This document shows, in pieces, positions 24,776-37,706 of a DNA stretch of 64,000 nucleotides. Position 1 is the first letter of the stretch. The number at the start of each line of letters is the position of its first letter. The notes under the pieces are model-generated. The model searched no databases, was not told the origin of the DNA, and saw only the letters and a list, made by a program, of their open reading frames with translations. The stretch comes from Sorghum bicolor (taxonomy: Eukaryota; Streptophyta; Magnoliopsida; Poales; Poaceae), in assembly GCF_000003195.3 (NCBI RefSeq), contig NC_012873.2, forward strand, positions 44,842,561-44,906,560, in the 5' to 3' direction. The position numbers and the translations under genes were made by a program.

Positions 24776-27231
24776 TCCATATGCACTTCCCCTGAGAGAA
24801 GGTACGCCATTATTTTACTGACCCTAACTATATCGTTGAAGAATCTAAGCAGGTGAGGAAACGACGCAACCGCAACCAGATGAGGCAAATCATCAAGGAC
24901 GGATGGGCAGACTATGAAGGAGAAGTTGTAAGGTCAGAAGACGTAGAGTTTAAAGAGAACTATCCAGAGGAGACTGAAGCACCGAGTCAGGTATGGAAAG
25001 AGAAGATAATTACATAAAGAGGAGGCGCTGCCGGAAGTACCGACTCCGCCACCCAACGAACCTCAGGACAATTGAGAAAATGGAGAGTCCCATTCGGAGG
25101 ACTTAAAAACACCGAACGCCTTGCCAAGACGTAAACTTGGTAGTTATCCTTTCCCTTTCAATTATTTAAAATAGTTTGCTTAGTTACTTATGTTCATGCT
25201 ATCCTAAAAAGAAAATAAAAATGTGAAAAACAGTAAGCCCCATGTGAGTAGACGAGTGGCATAAAACCCATAAGTACATTCACTGTGGTGGCATAAAAAT
25301 AAAATAAATATTTCATTTCTGCTTTATAAAATGAAAATATAAAAACAGGGAGTAATATTTATTGAGGAGTCTCAACATGATAAAGGCTAGATATTTATGC
25401 TAACACTTAATCAGTTCCACAAGCTTTGTTGTCTATTTGAGCTCCACAGAATTCAAGAATCAAGAAGACTAGCAGACGAAGGACATTCTAATCGCTGTCA
25501 GAATGCTGCTGACTTTCAAATACACCTCTGCCACCTGCTAGCTACATCAAGAGAAATTATGTCAAAATTCAGCTTGGGGGAGAGCACCCCCATTTATACC
25601 GATAAGTATTTCTATCTATCTATCTTTATACTTATACTATATTAAAATATAAATATACATAAACTAGGAAAAACCAAATAAATATTTTGTGCTTATATAT
25701 ATCTTTTGCTTAGTATGTTTAATAAATAAATAAAGTGGCTATGCTAATCTGTATCTAAATAAAACTCAAGCATGGATATGATGAATAGTTGCTCTGCCTA
25801 ATTTGCAAATTTTAAGTTCTCTCTCAAGTTTAGACATAATTGTTATAATTTAAAGCTTGCTCTAGACCTAAACTTGTGGGATGAAAACTTGATCTGAAGT
25901 CTAAGTTGTTAACGGATATGATATGGGAAGGTTGAGCTGTTGTTTATCTGTTCCTAGAGATGCTAGAATTCTGGAGAATTTTATCTTTGAAAATCTTTAA
26001 AATGTTGCATGATGAGTTCCTGTATGATGAGAGTTTAAATTCCTACCACAGCCATATATACATGCTTGCTAGACTTTGAGCCACACATTTACTATTTACT
26101 GCTTATGAGCATTGAGTGTGGTCAAGCTGTGTAGACCCTTAGGAGTTTGTCATGTGGTTAAATCAAGATTTCACTTGCACGTTCACTCATATATGCTACT
26201 TCTACTCCGGAAGTATCATTCACATATATCCACCCATTTCCATCTCCAGAACCACCCAAAAATATTCTACTCCTAACCCGGGAGAGAATAGACAAAAATA
26301 TTTCTGTTTTTCCTTTATGAAATAAATGCTCAAGTTATCTTGTTACTACCGCTTGCTATATTATCTCAAGAGATGAGTGCTCTAAAAAAAAGATACGAGG
26401 AAATAAAAAGGAGCAAGTGCTCGGAACCTCGAAAGAAACGAAAAAAGTGAGACGAGAGGTAAAAATGGACAAGTGTCCGACAGTAGAATTAGGGGTACAA
26501 GATACCCACGTGAGAGAAAAGAAAAAGAAGAGCATCTCATTCTCCTCATAAAAATTCAAAAAGCAAGGAAGGTATGTATCCCCTCAAAAGAGCAAAGTAG
26601 AATTAGACTTTCACCATTGTTATCACCATCATCACCATACACCATTCAATCGCCACACATGCACATCTTGATTAAACTTATTGACTTGTTTCTTTGGATC
26701 CATGGTTTGACTATACAATAAATGTCTTGTAAGTATGTATACTTTATCTCCCACCTATGAGCTCTAGATATTAAAGCCTTATTAGAGTAGGGTGAGAGAG
26801 AAGGCAATGTCACTATGCTTTATACCACAAATACTACATATCTTGAGAGAAGGCATATACCATCACTGCCTTGGTAAGGATCCAGAAATACCACAAAAGA
26901 GAGATATGAGAGAATCATACAAGGAATCTCTGAGTTTTATTTGAAAATCTACAAAAACTCTAGAGCTATAGCTGATCAAGAATAAGAGACATGGCACTTG
27001 GCTAGACTGTTCTATCTTTTAACTACTCAAGACAGAAGTGACGGTTACAAGTCCCATGGTGAAGGTAAAGTAAGTAAGTTTTAAGTCTTGACAGTTTACT
27101 CTAACTCAGAGATGAGATCTTATTTTAAAAGCATGTGTACTGTCAATTTTTAAAGATATTGCAACAACTTCTAATCCATTGCTGAGTCTGTCCTTGCTCA
27201 GGGACGAGCAAGAGGTAAGCTTGGGGGAGTT

Positions 27232-28110
27232 TGTTGACGGTCCTTAAGTATTAAATTTAATTATTAAATAAACAAAGAAAAGGATCCAAATGAAATCAAC
27301 ATCCAGACTTAGGGTTTTATGTGACAGAATTCCACAAGTTTTGGTGTTTGTCTATTTCTGCAGGGGGTTATCAGGAAATACGGAAGAAAGGCCCACACGT
27401 CGGGATTACATAGAGATATTAACGTGCCGCGTAATTATCTTACATCTAGAAGACTCCAGAAGCCATGAGACCGAAGCGGAGGCGAAACGGGGCCAGAGGC
27501 GGGGCGCCCGCCCTCCTGCCCTGGGCGCCCACCCCCTCAGAGAGTCCAATCAGGACTCTGCTTCGTGGGAGATCTCCACCGACCTAAAGGATCAAGGATA
27601 ACCGTTCAATCTAAGTCGGTTTGATCCAACGGCCCATATTCACTTGAAGGGACTATAAAACCAGACCCCCTGGCCCCTGGAGGAGAGAGCCTCTCAACCC
27701 TAATTCATTATTCTCAAGGGAGAAGAAGCTTCTGATCAAGATTAGAGCCACCACATCAATTAGATATCTAGATTAGCATAGCTACATAGGATTAGAACTA
27801 GAAGGAGTCAATCTTTGATTGGTTTCCGGATCTGTCAAGAGGATTCTTGGTAATTCTCTAATTGTTCTTCTAATTATCTTTGTTCTTCAATATTATGAAT
27901 ATGACTTTGTTCTACTTCAATATATTGCTTATGACTTTGCTCTACTTGTTTATATTCAAGATTATATTGTTCTTAGTTTATCATAGTTATGTACTTGGCT
28001 TAGTTAGATTGGATCTATATACATGCTTTGGATCGTATAGCGTTTATCCATCAGATCCATGGGTAAATGATAGATATTGTGTAGGCGTGGTGCTTATACC
28101 GTATTTATCT
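27232..28110 (+). repeat. Truncated LTR copy, array unit 3
   Basis: Same 879-bp LTR segment; TATAAAA at 27654-27660. It has the ancestral-looking GACAGAATTCC and GGTAATTCTC states. Confidence 0.93.
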
Positions 28111-30566
28111 TCCATATGCACTTCCCCTGAGAGAAGGTACGCCATTATTTTACTGACCCTAACTATATCGTTGAAGAATCTAAGCAGGTGAGGAAACGAC
28201 GCAACCGCAACCAGATGAGGCAAATCATCAAGGACGGATGGGCAGACTATGAAGGAGAAGTTGTAAGGTCAGAAGACGTAGAGTTTAAAGAGAACTATCC
28301 AGAGGAGACTGAAGCACCGAGTCAGGTATGGAAAGAGAAGATAATTACATAAAGAGGAGGCGCTGCCGGAAGTACCGACTCCGCCACCCAACGAACCTCA
28401 GGACAATTGAGAAAATGGAGAGTCCCATTCGGAGTACTTAAAAACACCGAACGCCTTGCCAAGACGTAAACTTGGTAGTTATCCTTTCCCTTTCAATTAT
28501 TTAAAATAGTTTGCTTAGTTACTTATGTTCATGCTATCCTAAAAAGAAAATAAAAATGTGAAAAACAGTAAGCCCCATGTGAGTAGACGAGTGGCATAAA
28601 ACCCATAAGTACATTCACTGTGGTGGCATAAAAATAAAATAAATATTTCATTTCTGCTTTATAAAATGAAAATATAAAAACAGGGAGTAATATTTATTGA
28701 GGAGTCTCAACATGATAAAGGCTAGATATTTATGCTAACACTTAATCAGTTCCACAAGCTTTGTTGTCTATTTGAGCTCCACAGAATTCAAGAATCAAGA
28801 AGACTAGCAGACGAAGGACATTCTAATCGCTGTCAGAATGCTGCTGACTTTCAAATACACCTCTGCCACCTGCTAGCTACATCAAGAGAAATTATGTCAA
28901 AATTCAGCTTGGGGGAGAGCACCCCCATTTATTCCGATAAGTATTTCTATCTATCTATCTTTATACTTATACTATATTAAAATATAAATATACATAAACT
29001 AGGAAAAACCAAATAAATATTTTGTGCTTATATATATCTTTTGCTTAGTATGTTTAATAAATAAATAAAGTGGCTATGCTAATCTGTATCTAAATAAAAC
29101 TCAAGCATGGATATGATGAATAGTTGCTCTGCCTAATTTGCAAATTTTAAGTTCTCTCTCAAGTTTAGACATAATTGTTATAATTTAAAGCTTGCTCTAG
29201 ACCTAAACTTGTGGGATGAAAACTTGATCTGAAGTCTAAGTTGTTAACGGATATGATATGGGAAGGTTGAGCTGTTGTTTATCTGTTCCTAGAGATGCTA
29301 GAATTCTGGAGAATTTTATCTTTGAAAATCTTTAAAATGTTGCATGATGAGTTCCTGTATGATGAGAGTTTAAATTCCTACCACAGCCATATATACATGC
29401 TTGCTAGACTTTGAGCCACACATTTACTATTTACTGCTTATGAGCATTGAGTGTGGTCAAGCTGTGTAGACCCTTAGGAGTTTGTCATGTGGTTAAATCA
29501 AGATTTCACTTGCACGTTCACTCATATATGCTACTTCTACTCCGGAAGTATCATTCACATATATCCACCCATTTCCATCTCCAGAACCACCCAAAAATAT
29601 TCTACTCCTAACCCGGGAGAGAATAGACAAAAATATTTCTGTTTTTCCTTTATGAAATAAATGCTCAAGTTATCTTGTTACTACCGCTTGCTATATTATC
29701 TCAAGAGATGAGTGCTCTAAAAAAAAGATACGAGGAAATAAAAAGGAGCAAGTGCTCGGAACCTCGAAAGAAACGAAAAAAGTGAGACGAGAGGTAAAAA
29801 TGGACAAGTGTCCGACAGTAGAATTAGGGGTACAAGATACCCACGTGAGAGAAAAGAAAAAGAAGAGCATCTCATTCTCCTCATAAAAATTCAAAAAGCA
29901 AGGAAGGTATGTATCCCCTCAAAAGAGCAAAGTAGAATTAGACTTTCACCATTGTTATCACCATCATCACCATACACCATTCAATCGCCACACATGCACA
30001 TCTTGATTAAACTTATTGACTTGTTTCTTTGGATCCATGGTTTGACTATACAATAAATGTCTTGTAAGTATGTATACTTTATCTCCCACCTATGAGCTCT
30101 AGATATTAAAGCCTTATTAGAGTAGGGTGAGAGAGAAGGCAATGTCACTATGCTTTATACCACAAATACTACATATCTTGAGAGAAGGCATATACCATCA
30201 CTGCCTTGGTAAGGATCCAGAAATACCACAAAAGAGAGATATGAGAGAATCATACAAGGAATCTCTGAGTTTTATTTGAAAATCTACAAAAACTCTAGAG
30301 CTATAGCTGATCAAGAATAAGAGACATGGCACTTGGCTAGACTGTTCTATCTTTTAACTACTCAAGACAGAAGTGACGGTTACAAGTCCCATGGTGAAGG
30401 TAAAGTAAGTAAGTTTTAAGTCTTGACAGTTTACTCTAACTCAGAGATGAGATCTTATTTTAAAAGCATGTGTACTGTCAATTTTTAAAGATATTGCAAC
30501 AACTTCTAATCCATTGCTGAGTCTGTCCTTGCTCAGGGACGAGCAAGAGGTAAGCTTGGGGGAGTT

Positions 30567-31445
30567 TGTTGACGGTCCTTAAGTATTAAATTTAATTATT
30601 AAATAAACAAAGAAAAGGATCCAAATGAAATCAACATCCAGACTTAGGGTTTTATGTGACAGAATTCCACAAGTTTTGGTGTTTGTCTATTTCTGCAGGG
30701 GGTTATCAGGAAATACGGAAGAAAGGCCCACACGTCGGGATTACATAGAGATATTAACGTGCCGCGTAATTATCTTACATCTAGAAGACTCCAGAAGCCA
30801 TGAGACCGAAGCGGAGGCGATACGGGGCCAGAGGCGGGGTGCCCGCCCTCCTGCCCTGGGCGCCCACCCCCTCAGAGAGTCCAATCAGGACTCTGCTTCG
30901 TGGGAGATCTCCACCGACCTAAAGGATCAAGGATAACCGTTCAATCTAAGTCGGTTTGATCCAACGGCCCATATTCACTTGAAGGGACTATAAAACCAGA
31001 CCCCCTGGCCCCTGGAGGAGAGAGCCTCTCAACCCTAATTCATTATTCTCAAGGGAGAAGAAGCTTCTGATCAAGATTAGAGCCACCACATCAATTAGAT
31101 ATCTAGATTAGCATAGCTACATAGGATTAGAACTAGAAGGAGTCAATCTTTGATTGGTTTCCGGATCTGTCAAGAGGATTCTTGGTAGTTCTCTAATTGT
31201 TCTTCTAATTATCTTTGTTCTTCAATATTATGAATATGACTTTGTTCTACTTCAATATATTGCTTATGACTTTGCTCTACTTGTTTATATTCAAGATTAT
31301 ATTGTTCTTAGTTTATCGTAGTTATGTACTTGGCTTAGTTAGATTGGATCTATATACATGCTTTGGATCGTATAGCGTTTATCCATCAGATCCATGGGTA
31401 AATGATAGATATTGTGTAGGCGTGGTGCTTATACCGTATTTATCT
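30567..31445 (+). repeat. Truncated LTR copy, array unit 4
   Basis: Same 879-bp segment; TATAAAA at 30989-30995. It shares GGTAGTTCTC with the full 3' LTR (units 1-3 and the 5' LTR have GGTAATTCTC). Private changes include GCGATACGG and GGGGTGCCCG. Confidence 0.93.
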
Positions 31446-33892
31446 TCCATATGCACTTCCCCTGAGAGAAGGTACGCCATTATTTTACTGACCCTAACTA
31501 TATCGTTGAAGAATCTAAGCAGGTGAGGAAACGACGCAACCGCAACCAGATGAGGCAAATCATCAAGGACGGATGGGCAGACTATGAAGGAGAAGTTGTA
31601 AGGTCAGAAGACGTAGAGTTTAAAGAGAACTATCCAGAGGAGACTGAAGCACCGAGTCAGGTATGGAAAGAGAAGATAATTACATAAAGAGGAGGCGCTG
31701 CCGGAAGTACCGACTCCGCCACCCAACGAACCTCAGGACAATTGAGAAAATGGAGAGTCCCATTCGGAGGACTTAAAAACACCGAACGCCTTGCCAAGAC
31801 GTAAACTTGGTAGTTATCCTTTCCCTTTCAATTATTTAAAATAGTTTGCTTAGTTACTTATGTTCATGCTATCCTAAAAAGAAAATAAAAATGTAAAAAA
31901 CAGTAAGCCCCATGTGAGTAGACGAGTGGCATAAAACCCATAAGTACATTCACTGTGGTGGCATAAAAATAAAATAAATATTTCATTTCTGCTTTATAAA
32001 ATGAAAATATAAAAACAGGGAGTAATATTTATTGAGGAGTCTCAACATGATAAAGGCTAGATATTTATGCTAACACTTAATCAGTTCCACAAGCTTTGTT
32101 GTCTATTTGAGCTCCACAGAATTCAAGAATCAAGAAGACTAGCAGACGAAGGACATTCTAATCGCTGTCAGAATGCTGCTGACTTTCAAATACACCTCTG
32201 CCACCTGCTAGCTACATCAAGAGAAATTATGTCAAAATTCAGCTTCGGGGAGAGCACCCCCATTTATACCGATAAGTATTTCTATCTATCTATCTTTATA
32301 CTTATACTATATTAAAATATAAATATACATAAACTAGGAAAAACCAAATAAATATTTTGTGCTTATATATATCTTTTGCTTAGTATGTTTAATAAATAAA
32401 TAAAGTGGCTATGCTAATCTGTATCTAAATAAAACTCAAGCATGGATATGATGAATAGTTGCTCTGCCTAATTTGCAAATTTTAAGTTCTCTCTCAAGTT
32501 TAGACATAATTGTTATAATTTAAAGCTTGCTCTAGACCTAAACTTGTGGGATGAAAACTTGATCTGAAGTCTAAGTTGTTAACGGATATGATATGGGAAG
32601 GTTGAGCTGTTGTTTATCTGTTCCTAGAGATGCTAGAATTCTGGAGAATTTTATCTTTGAAAATCTTTAAAATGTTGCATGATGAGTTCCTGTATGATGA
32701 GAGTTTAAATTCCTACCACAGCCATATATACATGCTTGCTAGATTTTGAGCCACACATTTACTATTTACTGCTTATGAGCATTGAGTGTGGTCAAGCTGT
32801 GTAGACCCTTAGGAGTTTGTCATGTGGTTAAATCAAGATTTCACTTGCACGTTCACTCATATATGCTACTTCTACTCCGGAAGTATCATTCACATATATC
32901 CACCCATTTCCATCTCCAGAACCACCCAAAAATATTCTACTCCTAACCCGGGAGAGAATAGACAAAAATATTTCTGTTTTTCCTTTATGAAATAAATGCT
33001 CAAGTTATCTTGTTACTACCGCTTGCTATATTATCTCAAGAGATGAGTGCTCTAAAAAAAAGATACGAGGAAATAAAAAGGAGCAAGTGCTCGGAACCTC
33101 GAAAGAAACGAAAAAAGTGAGACGAGAGGTAAAAATGGACAAGTGTCCGACAGTAGAATTAGGGGTACAAGATACCCACGTGAGAGAAAAGAAAAAGAAG
33201 AGCATCTCATTCTCCTCATAAAAATTCAAAAAGCAAGGAAGGTATGTATCCCCTCAAAAGAGCAAAGTAGAATTAGACTTTCACCATTGTTATCACCATC
33301 ATCACCATACACCATTCAATCGCCACACATGCACATCTTGATTAAACTTATTGACTTGTTTCTTTGGATCCATGGTTTGACTATACAATAAATGTCTTGT
33401 AAGTATGTATACTTTATCTCCCACCTATGAGCTCTAGATATTAAAGCCTTATTAGAGTAGGGTGAGAGAGAAGGCAATGTCACTATGCTTTATACCACAA
33501 ATACTACATATCTTGAGAGAAGGCATATACCATCACTGCCTTGGTAAGGATCCAGAAATACCACAAAAGAGAGATATGAGAGAATCATACAAGGAATCTC
33601 TGAGTTTTATTTGAAAATCTACAAAAACTCTAGAGCTATAGCTGATCAAGAATAAGAGACATGGCACTTGGCTAGACTGTTCTATCTTTTAACTACTCAA
33701 GACAGAAGTGACGGTTACAAGTCCCATGGTGAAGGTAAAGTAAGTAAGTTTTAAGTCTTGACAGTTTACTCTAACTCAGAGATGAGATCTTATTTTAAAA
33801 GCATGTGTACTGTCAATTTTTAAAGATATTGCAACAACTTCTAATCCATTGCTGAGTCTGTCCTTGCTCAGGGACGAGCAAGAGGTAAGCTT

Positions 33893-33899
33893 GGGGGAG
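33893..33899 (+). other. Polypurine tract of the 21.65-kb element
   Basis: GGGGGAG in AAGCTTGGGGGAGTT, 2 nt before the 3' LTR; primer for plus-strand DNA synthesis. The same tract precedes every truncated LTR in the array. Confidence 0.8.
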
Positions 33900-33901
33900 T
33901 T

Positions 33902-35549
33902 TGTTGACGGTCCTTAAGTATTAAATTTAATTATTAAATAAACAAAGAAAAGGATCCAAATGAAATCAACATCCAGACTTAGGGTTTTATGTGACAGAAT
34001 TCCACAAGTTTTGGTGTTTGTCTATTTCTGCAGGGGGTTATCAGGAAATACGGAAGAAAGGCCCACACGTCGGGATTACATAGAGATATTAACGTGCCGC
34101 ATAATTATCTTACATCTAGAAGACTCCAGAAGCCATGAGACCGAAGCGGAGGCGAAACGGGGCCAGAGGCGGGGCGCCCGCCCTCCTGCCCTGGGCGCCC
34201 ACCCCCTCAGAGAGTCCAATCAGGACTCTGCTTCGTGGGAGATCTCCACCGACCTAAAGGATCAAGGATAACCGTTCAATCTAAGTCGGTTTGATCCAAC
34301 GGCCCATATTCACTTGAAGGGACTATAAAACCAGACCCCCTGGCCCCTGGAGGAGAGAGCCTCTCAACCCTAATTCATTATTCTCAAGGGAGAAGAAGCT
34401 TCTGATCAAGATTAGAGCCACCACATCAATTAGATATCTAGATTAGCATAGCTACATAGGATTAGAACTAGAAGGAGTCAATCTTTGATTGGTTTCCGGA
34501 TCTGTCAAGAGGATTCTTGGTAGTTCTCTAATTGTTCTTCTAATTATCTTTGTTCTTCAATATTATGAATATGACTTTGTTCTACTTCAATATATTGCTT
34601 ATGACTTTGCTCTACTTGTTTATATTCAAGATTATATTGTTCTTAGTTTATCATGTTATGTACTTGGCTTAGTTAGATTGGATCTATATACATGCTTTGG
34701 ATCGTATAGCGTTTATCCATCAGATCCATGGGTAAATGATAGATATTGTGTAGGCGTGGTGCTTATACCGTATTTATCTGCGATTGTACCCAATATGCCA
34801 GATCGTGGGGTAGTTCGTGATAGTGACAGCTTCATTGATTCTTATATAGTCCCCCTCTCGTGTATTGGGCTGGCAGAGCAACATTATTACAGGGGAGTGA
34901 TTGCTATGTTTCTCATTTACCTTGCTAATATCACTATACATGGGCGTAGTCTTGTCTCACAATGATTGCTAAGTATGCTTGCACTAACTATGATAATGCT
35001 AGACTATATAGTTGAGAATAACTTAGGGAATATTCTTGTAGTTCGTTCTAATACCATGCTAATGACTTTCTAGAGTATCTAATTGAGGTGCTTATCATAT
35101 TTAATATGTGGCTAAGTTATGATCAGAATAATTATCTTTGTCACTATTCATTATTTCATATATCTTTTATGTGACACTTATCCCTATATGAAAGAGTTAG
35201 ATAAATGTTCTCAATTATACATGCAATGATAGATACTCAATCTCATATTCTATTCTGTAATCAATATTGATGATTGCTAATCCCTTCCCAGTGGTAAAAA
35301 TATAAATAACGATACCTGGAATACTTCCCGGTTAAAATGCTACATCGGTATTAATCTGTGCGCTTGCAGATCCCATTCATTATTTATTTAGAAGAGCAAT
35401 TGCATATTTCAATACCGCGTCTCTCATATCATGCTGGGGATGACAACTTGGCTTAAGTGGTATGAGGGATAGGTTTGGCATTTTTTGCACCGTTACAAGA
35501 TTTAGAGAACTTAGTCTACTTTTGGTAATGATGTTAAGAATACCCAACA
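33902..35549 (+). repeat. 3' LTR of the 21.65-kb element
   Basis: 1648 bp, TGTTGACGGTCC...AATACCCAACA, followed by the CCTAT duplication. Its first 878 bp also form the end of array unit 5 (TATA box 34324-34330). Confidence 0.94.
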
Positions 35550-36419
35550 CCTATGACCGGTGAAATGGAAATACCCTAGGATATACCTTTGCCTTGCACA
35601 TTCTATTCCATCTCCTCCGATGTTGATCCAACACATGCACCAACCAATCACCAAATGATATGAACCACTTCATATCATCACATGACCGTATTGGTTCATC
35701 GATCTTGACCTCACTTGCTCTTCACTGTTGCCTCGGTCCATCGGCACCAAGTCTTGCTCAAGATTCACTATCACACGCGGTCCCTCGCTTCAAAGCCTCT
35801 GACTTGCCCTTCACTCTTGCAACCGGTCCATCGAGCCAAGCCTCATCTTGATCTTCTCCACCTTGGTCACATGACTCCATGTCATGTCTCATATGCAATG
35901 AGCTCCTCCATCATCACATAATCACATGTGGACTAATCTCCTGTGTATCTCACATAAACACTATTAGTCTACCTAATTTGTCACTCAATTACCAAAACCA
36001 AACAAGGACCTTTCACTAGGGCTATATAATCAAGCCTGCACCCCCTTGAAGCCAAGTCAGATTCTAAGAGCTGAAGAGCTAGAAACCCTAATTCATATCT
36101 CCACCAAGATCTAAGCCAGTAATCAAGAAGGTTAGTGCTCCATAAGATCTAGTCTTATAATTAGAGATAGAGAGATAGAGTGAGAGAGTAGAGTTCTAGA
36201 GGAGTTTTAGCCTAATCGTTCTTCAAGTTTTCAACTCTACTTTGAGTGGTTTGATCTTGGTAGCTCTTTGCTTGAAGTGGTATTTTGTAGTGTAAGCGTG
36301 GCGCTTAGACTAAGTTTACTTGCATTTTCCCTATTTTCTGGATATGGTGGTAGTTCATGAAGGTGACTTTATAGCTTTGTTGATTCCTATGTAGTCCACC
36401 TCACATTAATAGGTTTTGG

Positions 36420-36424
36420 TAGAC
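36420..36424. repeat. TSD TAGAC, left, of gypsy element 36425-44136
   Basis: TAGAC before TGTTGGGTATT; repeated at 44137-44141 after GACCGTCAACA. Confidence 0.93.
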
Positions 36425-37704
36425 TGTTGGGTATTTTAAACGCAAACAGAAAAAATCCGCAAGCGCACGGATACCGATGTAGCCTTCACCCGGGAGTATT
36501 CCAGAGTATCAATTTTCCACAGAGAACGTGAGTGTACTAATTAAGATCCAAGATCGCCCAAGGATAACTATATAATTATTTTTGGTGGGAAGAGTGGGAG
36601 TTTCCTGAGAGTTCTCTAGTTGATCTAAGAATCAAGAATTACTTCAAGATTATCTATTTTGGGACATCAGAGCACTAACCACAGAAAGAGATGAGAAGGG
36701 GGCTAGGAAGGTCTGACTACGGTCCTACAAACACCGATCCGAACGTGGTGGAATACGTCGACCGTTAGGGCTGTCACTACCCTAAGGCTACCACAACAAT
36801 CCGCAGGATTTGGTGCAATTCCAGGTAATGGCAAGACTAAACACCACATCTAATCTATTAATTACTACTCTAGCGTTATAAAGACTAGAGCACTTGATGC
36901 AAGCAGGAATCCAATAAATAACTTGAATGTAAATAAAAGTAATTAAAGAACTCAGGAATTATGAATTGAAGAACCTAGAGAACGATGAAGAACGAACCAG
37001 TTGCTGCAAAAGTACAATGTTGAGGAAGATCCGACAGATCCGGCTCCTCCTCCGCTCTCCTCTTCTCTCTCCCTATTTTCTAGATTACAACTAGAACTAA
37101 CTAGAACTAGAACTAGAGGAACTAGAACTAGAACTAGATGAGCTAGAACTAGAACTAGATGAACTAGAGGTAGAACTAGAAGAACTAGAGGGATCCTCTC
37201 TACTTGGATGAAGAATTGAAACCCTAGCTTTGATTCTGTAGAAGAGGTATGATCTCCAGGGGCCAGGGGGTCTGGTTTTATAGTCCCTTCAAGTGAATCT
37301 GGGCCGTCAGATCAAACCGACATTAATCGCACGGTTTTCCTTGATCCTTTAGGTCGGTGGATCATAATCCGCGAAACGTGTCCTGATTGGGCACTGTAGC
37401 TGGGCGGGCGCCCAGGAGAGTTGGGCGGGCGCCCTGCCTCCGAGCCCGATTTCCTTCCCGTTCGTTCCTGTGGCTTCTGGAGTCTTCTAGATGATAGAAA
37501 ATTACGCGACACGTTAATATCTCTATGTAAACCCGACATGTGGGCCTTTCTTCCTTATTTCCTGATAACCCCCTACAGAAATAGACAAACACCAAAACTC
37601 GTGGAATTCTATCAGATAAAACCCTAAGTCTAGGTGTTGGTTGCATTTGGATCCTTTTCTATGATTAGTTGATGGTTAAATGTGAGCATTAAGGACCGTC
37701 AACA
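36425..37704 (-). repeat. 3' LTR of the 36425-44136 element
   Basis: 1280 bp, TGTTGGGTATT...GACCGTCAACA on the plus strand. It contains an ACTAGA-rich minisatellite (about 37084-37192), an inverted TATA box (TTTTATA 37276-37282) and the double GGGCGGGCGCCC at about 37402-37434. Confidence 0.93.
37084..37192. repeat. AGAACTAG minisatellite in LTR
   Basis: About 105 bp of irregular AACTAGAACTAGA repeats with GAGG and GATG spacers. The partner LTR has the same array at about 43516-43624. In the other subfamilies this site holds only a single AGAACTAGAAGG. Confidence 0.85.
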
Positions 37705-37706
37705 AG

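Larger units (their letters stand above)
18106..34779 (+). repeat. Five-copy tandem array of a 3335-bp retroelement-derived unit
   Basis: Units are 18106-21440, 21441-24775, 24776-28110, 28111-31445 and 31446-34779 (the last 1 bp shorter). Each unit runs from the C-terminal end of the second protease domain (TCCATATGCACTTCCCC) through the 2.46-kb non-coding region and polypurine tract, then the first 879 bp of the LTR, which is cut after GTATTTATCT. The last unit flows into the complete 3' LTR. By eye only about 14 variant positions exist among all five copies (about 0.1%). The many repeated small ORFs in each unit show no domain. Confidence 0.97.
13900..35549 (+). mobile_element. Gypsy (Athila-like) Gag/protease-only element with internal tandem array
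   Basis: The element is 21,650 bp, bounded by CCTAT duplications. Order: 5' LTR 13900-15548, tRNA-Asp primer site, gag, two protease-like domains, non-coding 3' region, five tandem 3335-bp units, 3' LTR 33902-35549. No RT, RNase H or integrase is present anywhere, so it is a non-autonomous TR-GAG-like element with protease. Hand comparison of the two LTRs gives roughly 40 differences in about 1.65 kb, so the insertion is moderately recent. The array units differ far less from each other. Closely related copies in the window are 36425-44136 and the solo LTR 47113-48765. Confidence 0.92.
7831..36015 (-). mobile_element. Copia solo LTR II, split by two gypsy insertions
   Basis: Host parts are 7831-9078, 13221-13899 and 35555-36015, about 2.39 kb. 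It is the same LTR family and orientation as solo LTR I: 7840-9070 parallels 5690-6930, and 35550-36015 parallels 44650-45122. It has TGAAGG...TTTCA plus-strand ends and a CTAGG duplication on each side, and sits inside the gypsy-type solo LTR. It hosts the two gypsy elements at 9079-13215 and 13900-35549. Confidence 0.88.

Noticed and set aside
18727..33391. Five sets of identical small ORFs (67, 82 and 103 codons) as a gene family
   Set aside because: They repeat only because the 3335-bp unit repeats. They lie in the non-coding 3' region and LTR, have no domains, and equivalents in other family copies are broken.
18106..34779. Pure assembly artefact
   Set aside because: Units carry private and shared variants and one 1-bp indel, and the array resolves into a normal 3' LTR with a matching TSD. 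Still needs read-level confirmation.
18106..34779. CRISPR-like or prokaryotic repeat array
   Set aside because: Unit is 3.3 kb, derived from a retroelement, with no spacers; the window is clearly plant nuclear DNA.
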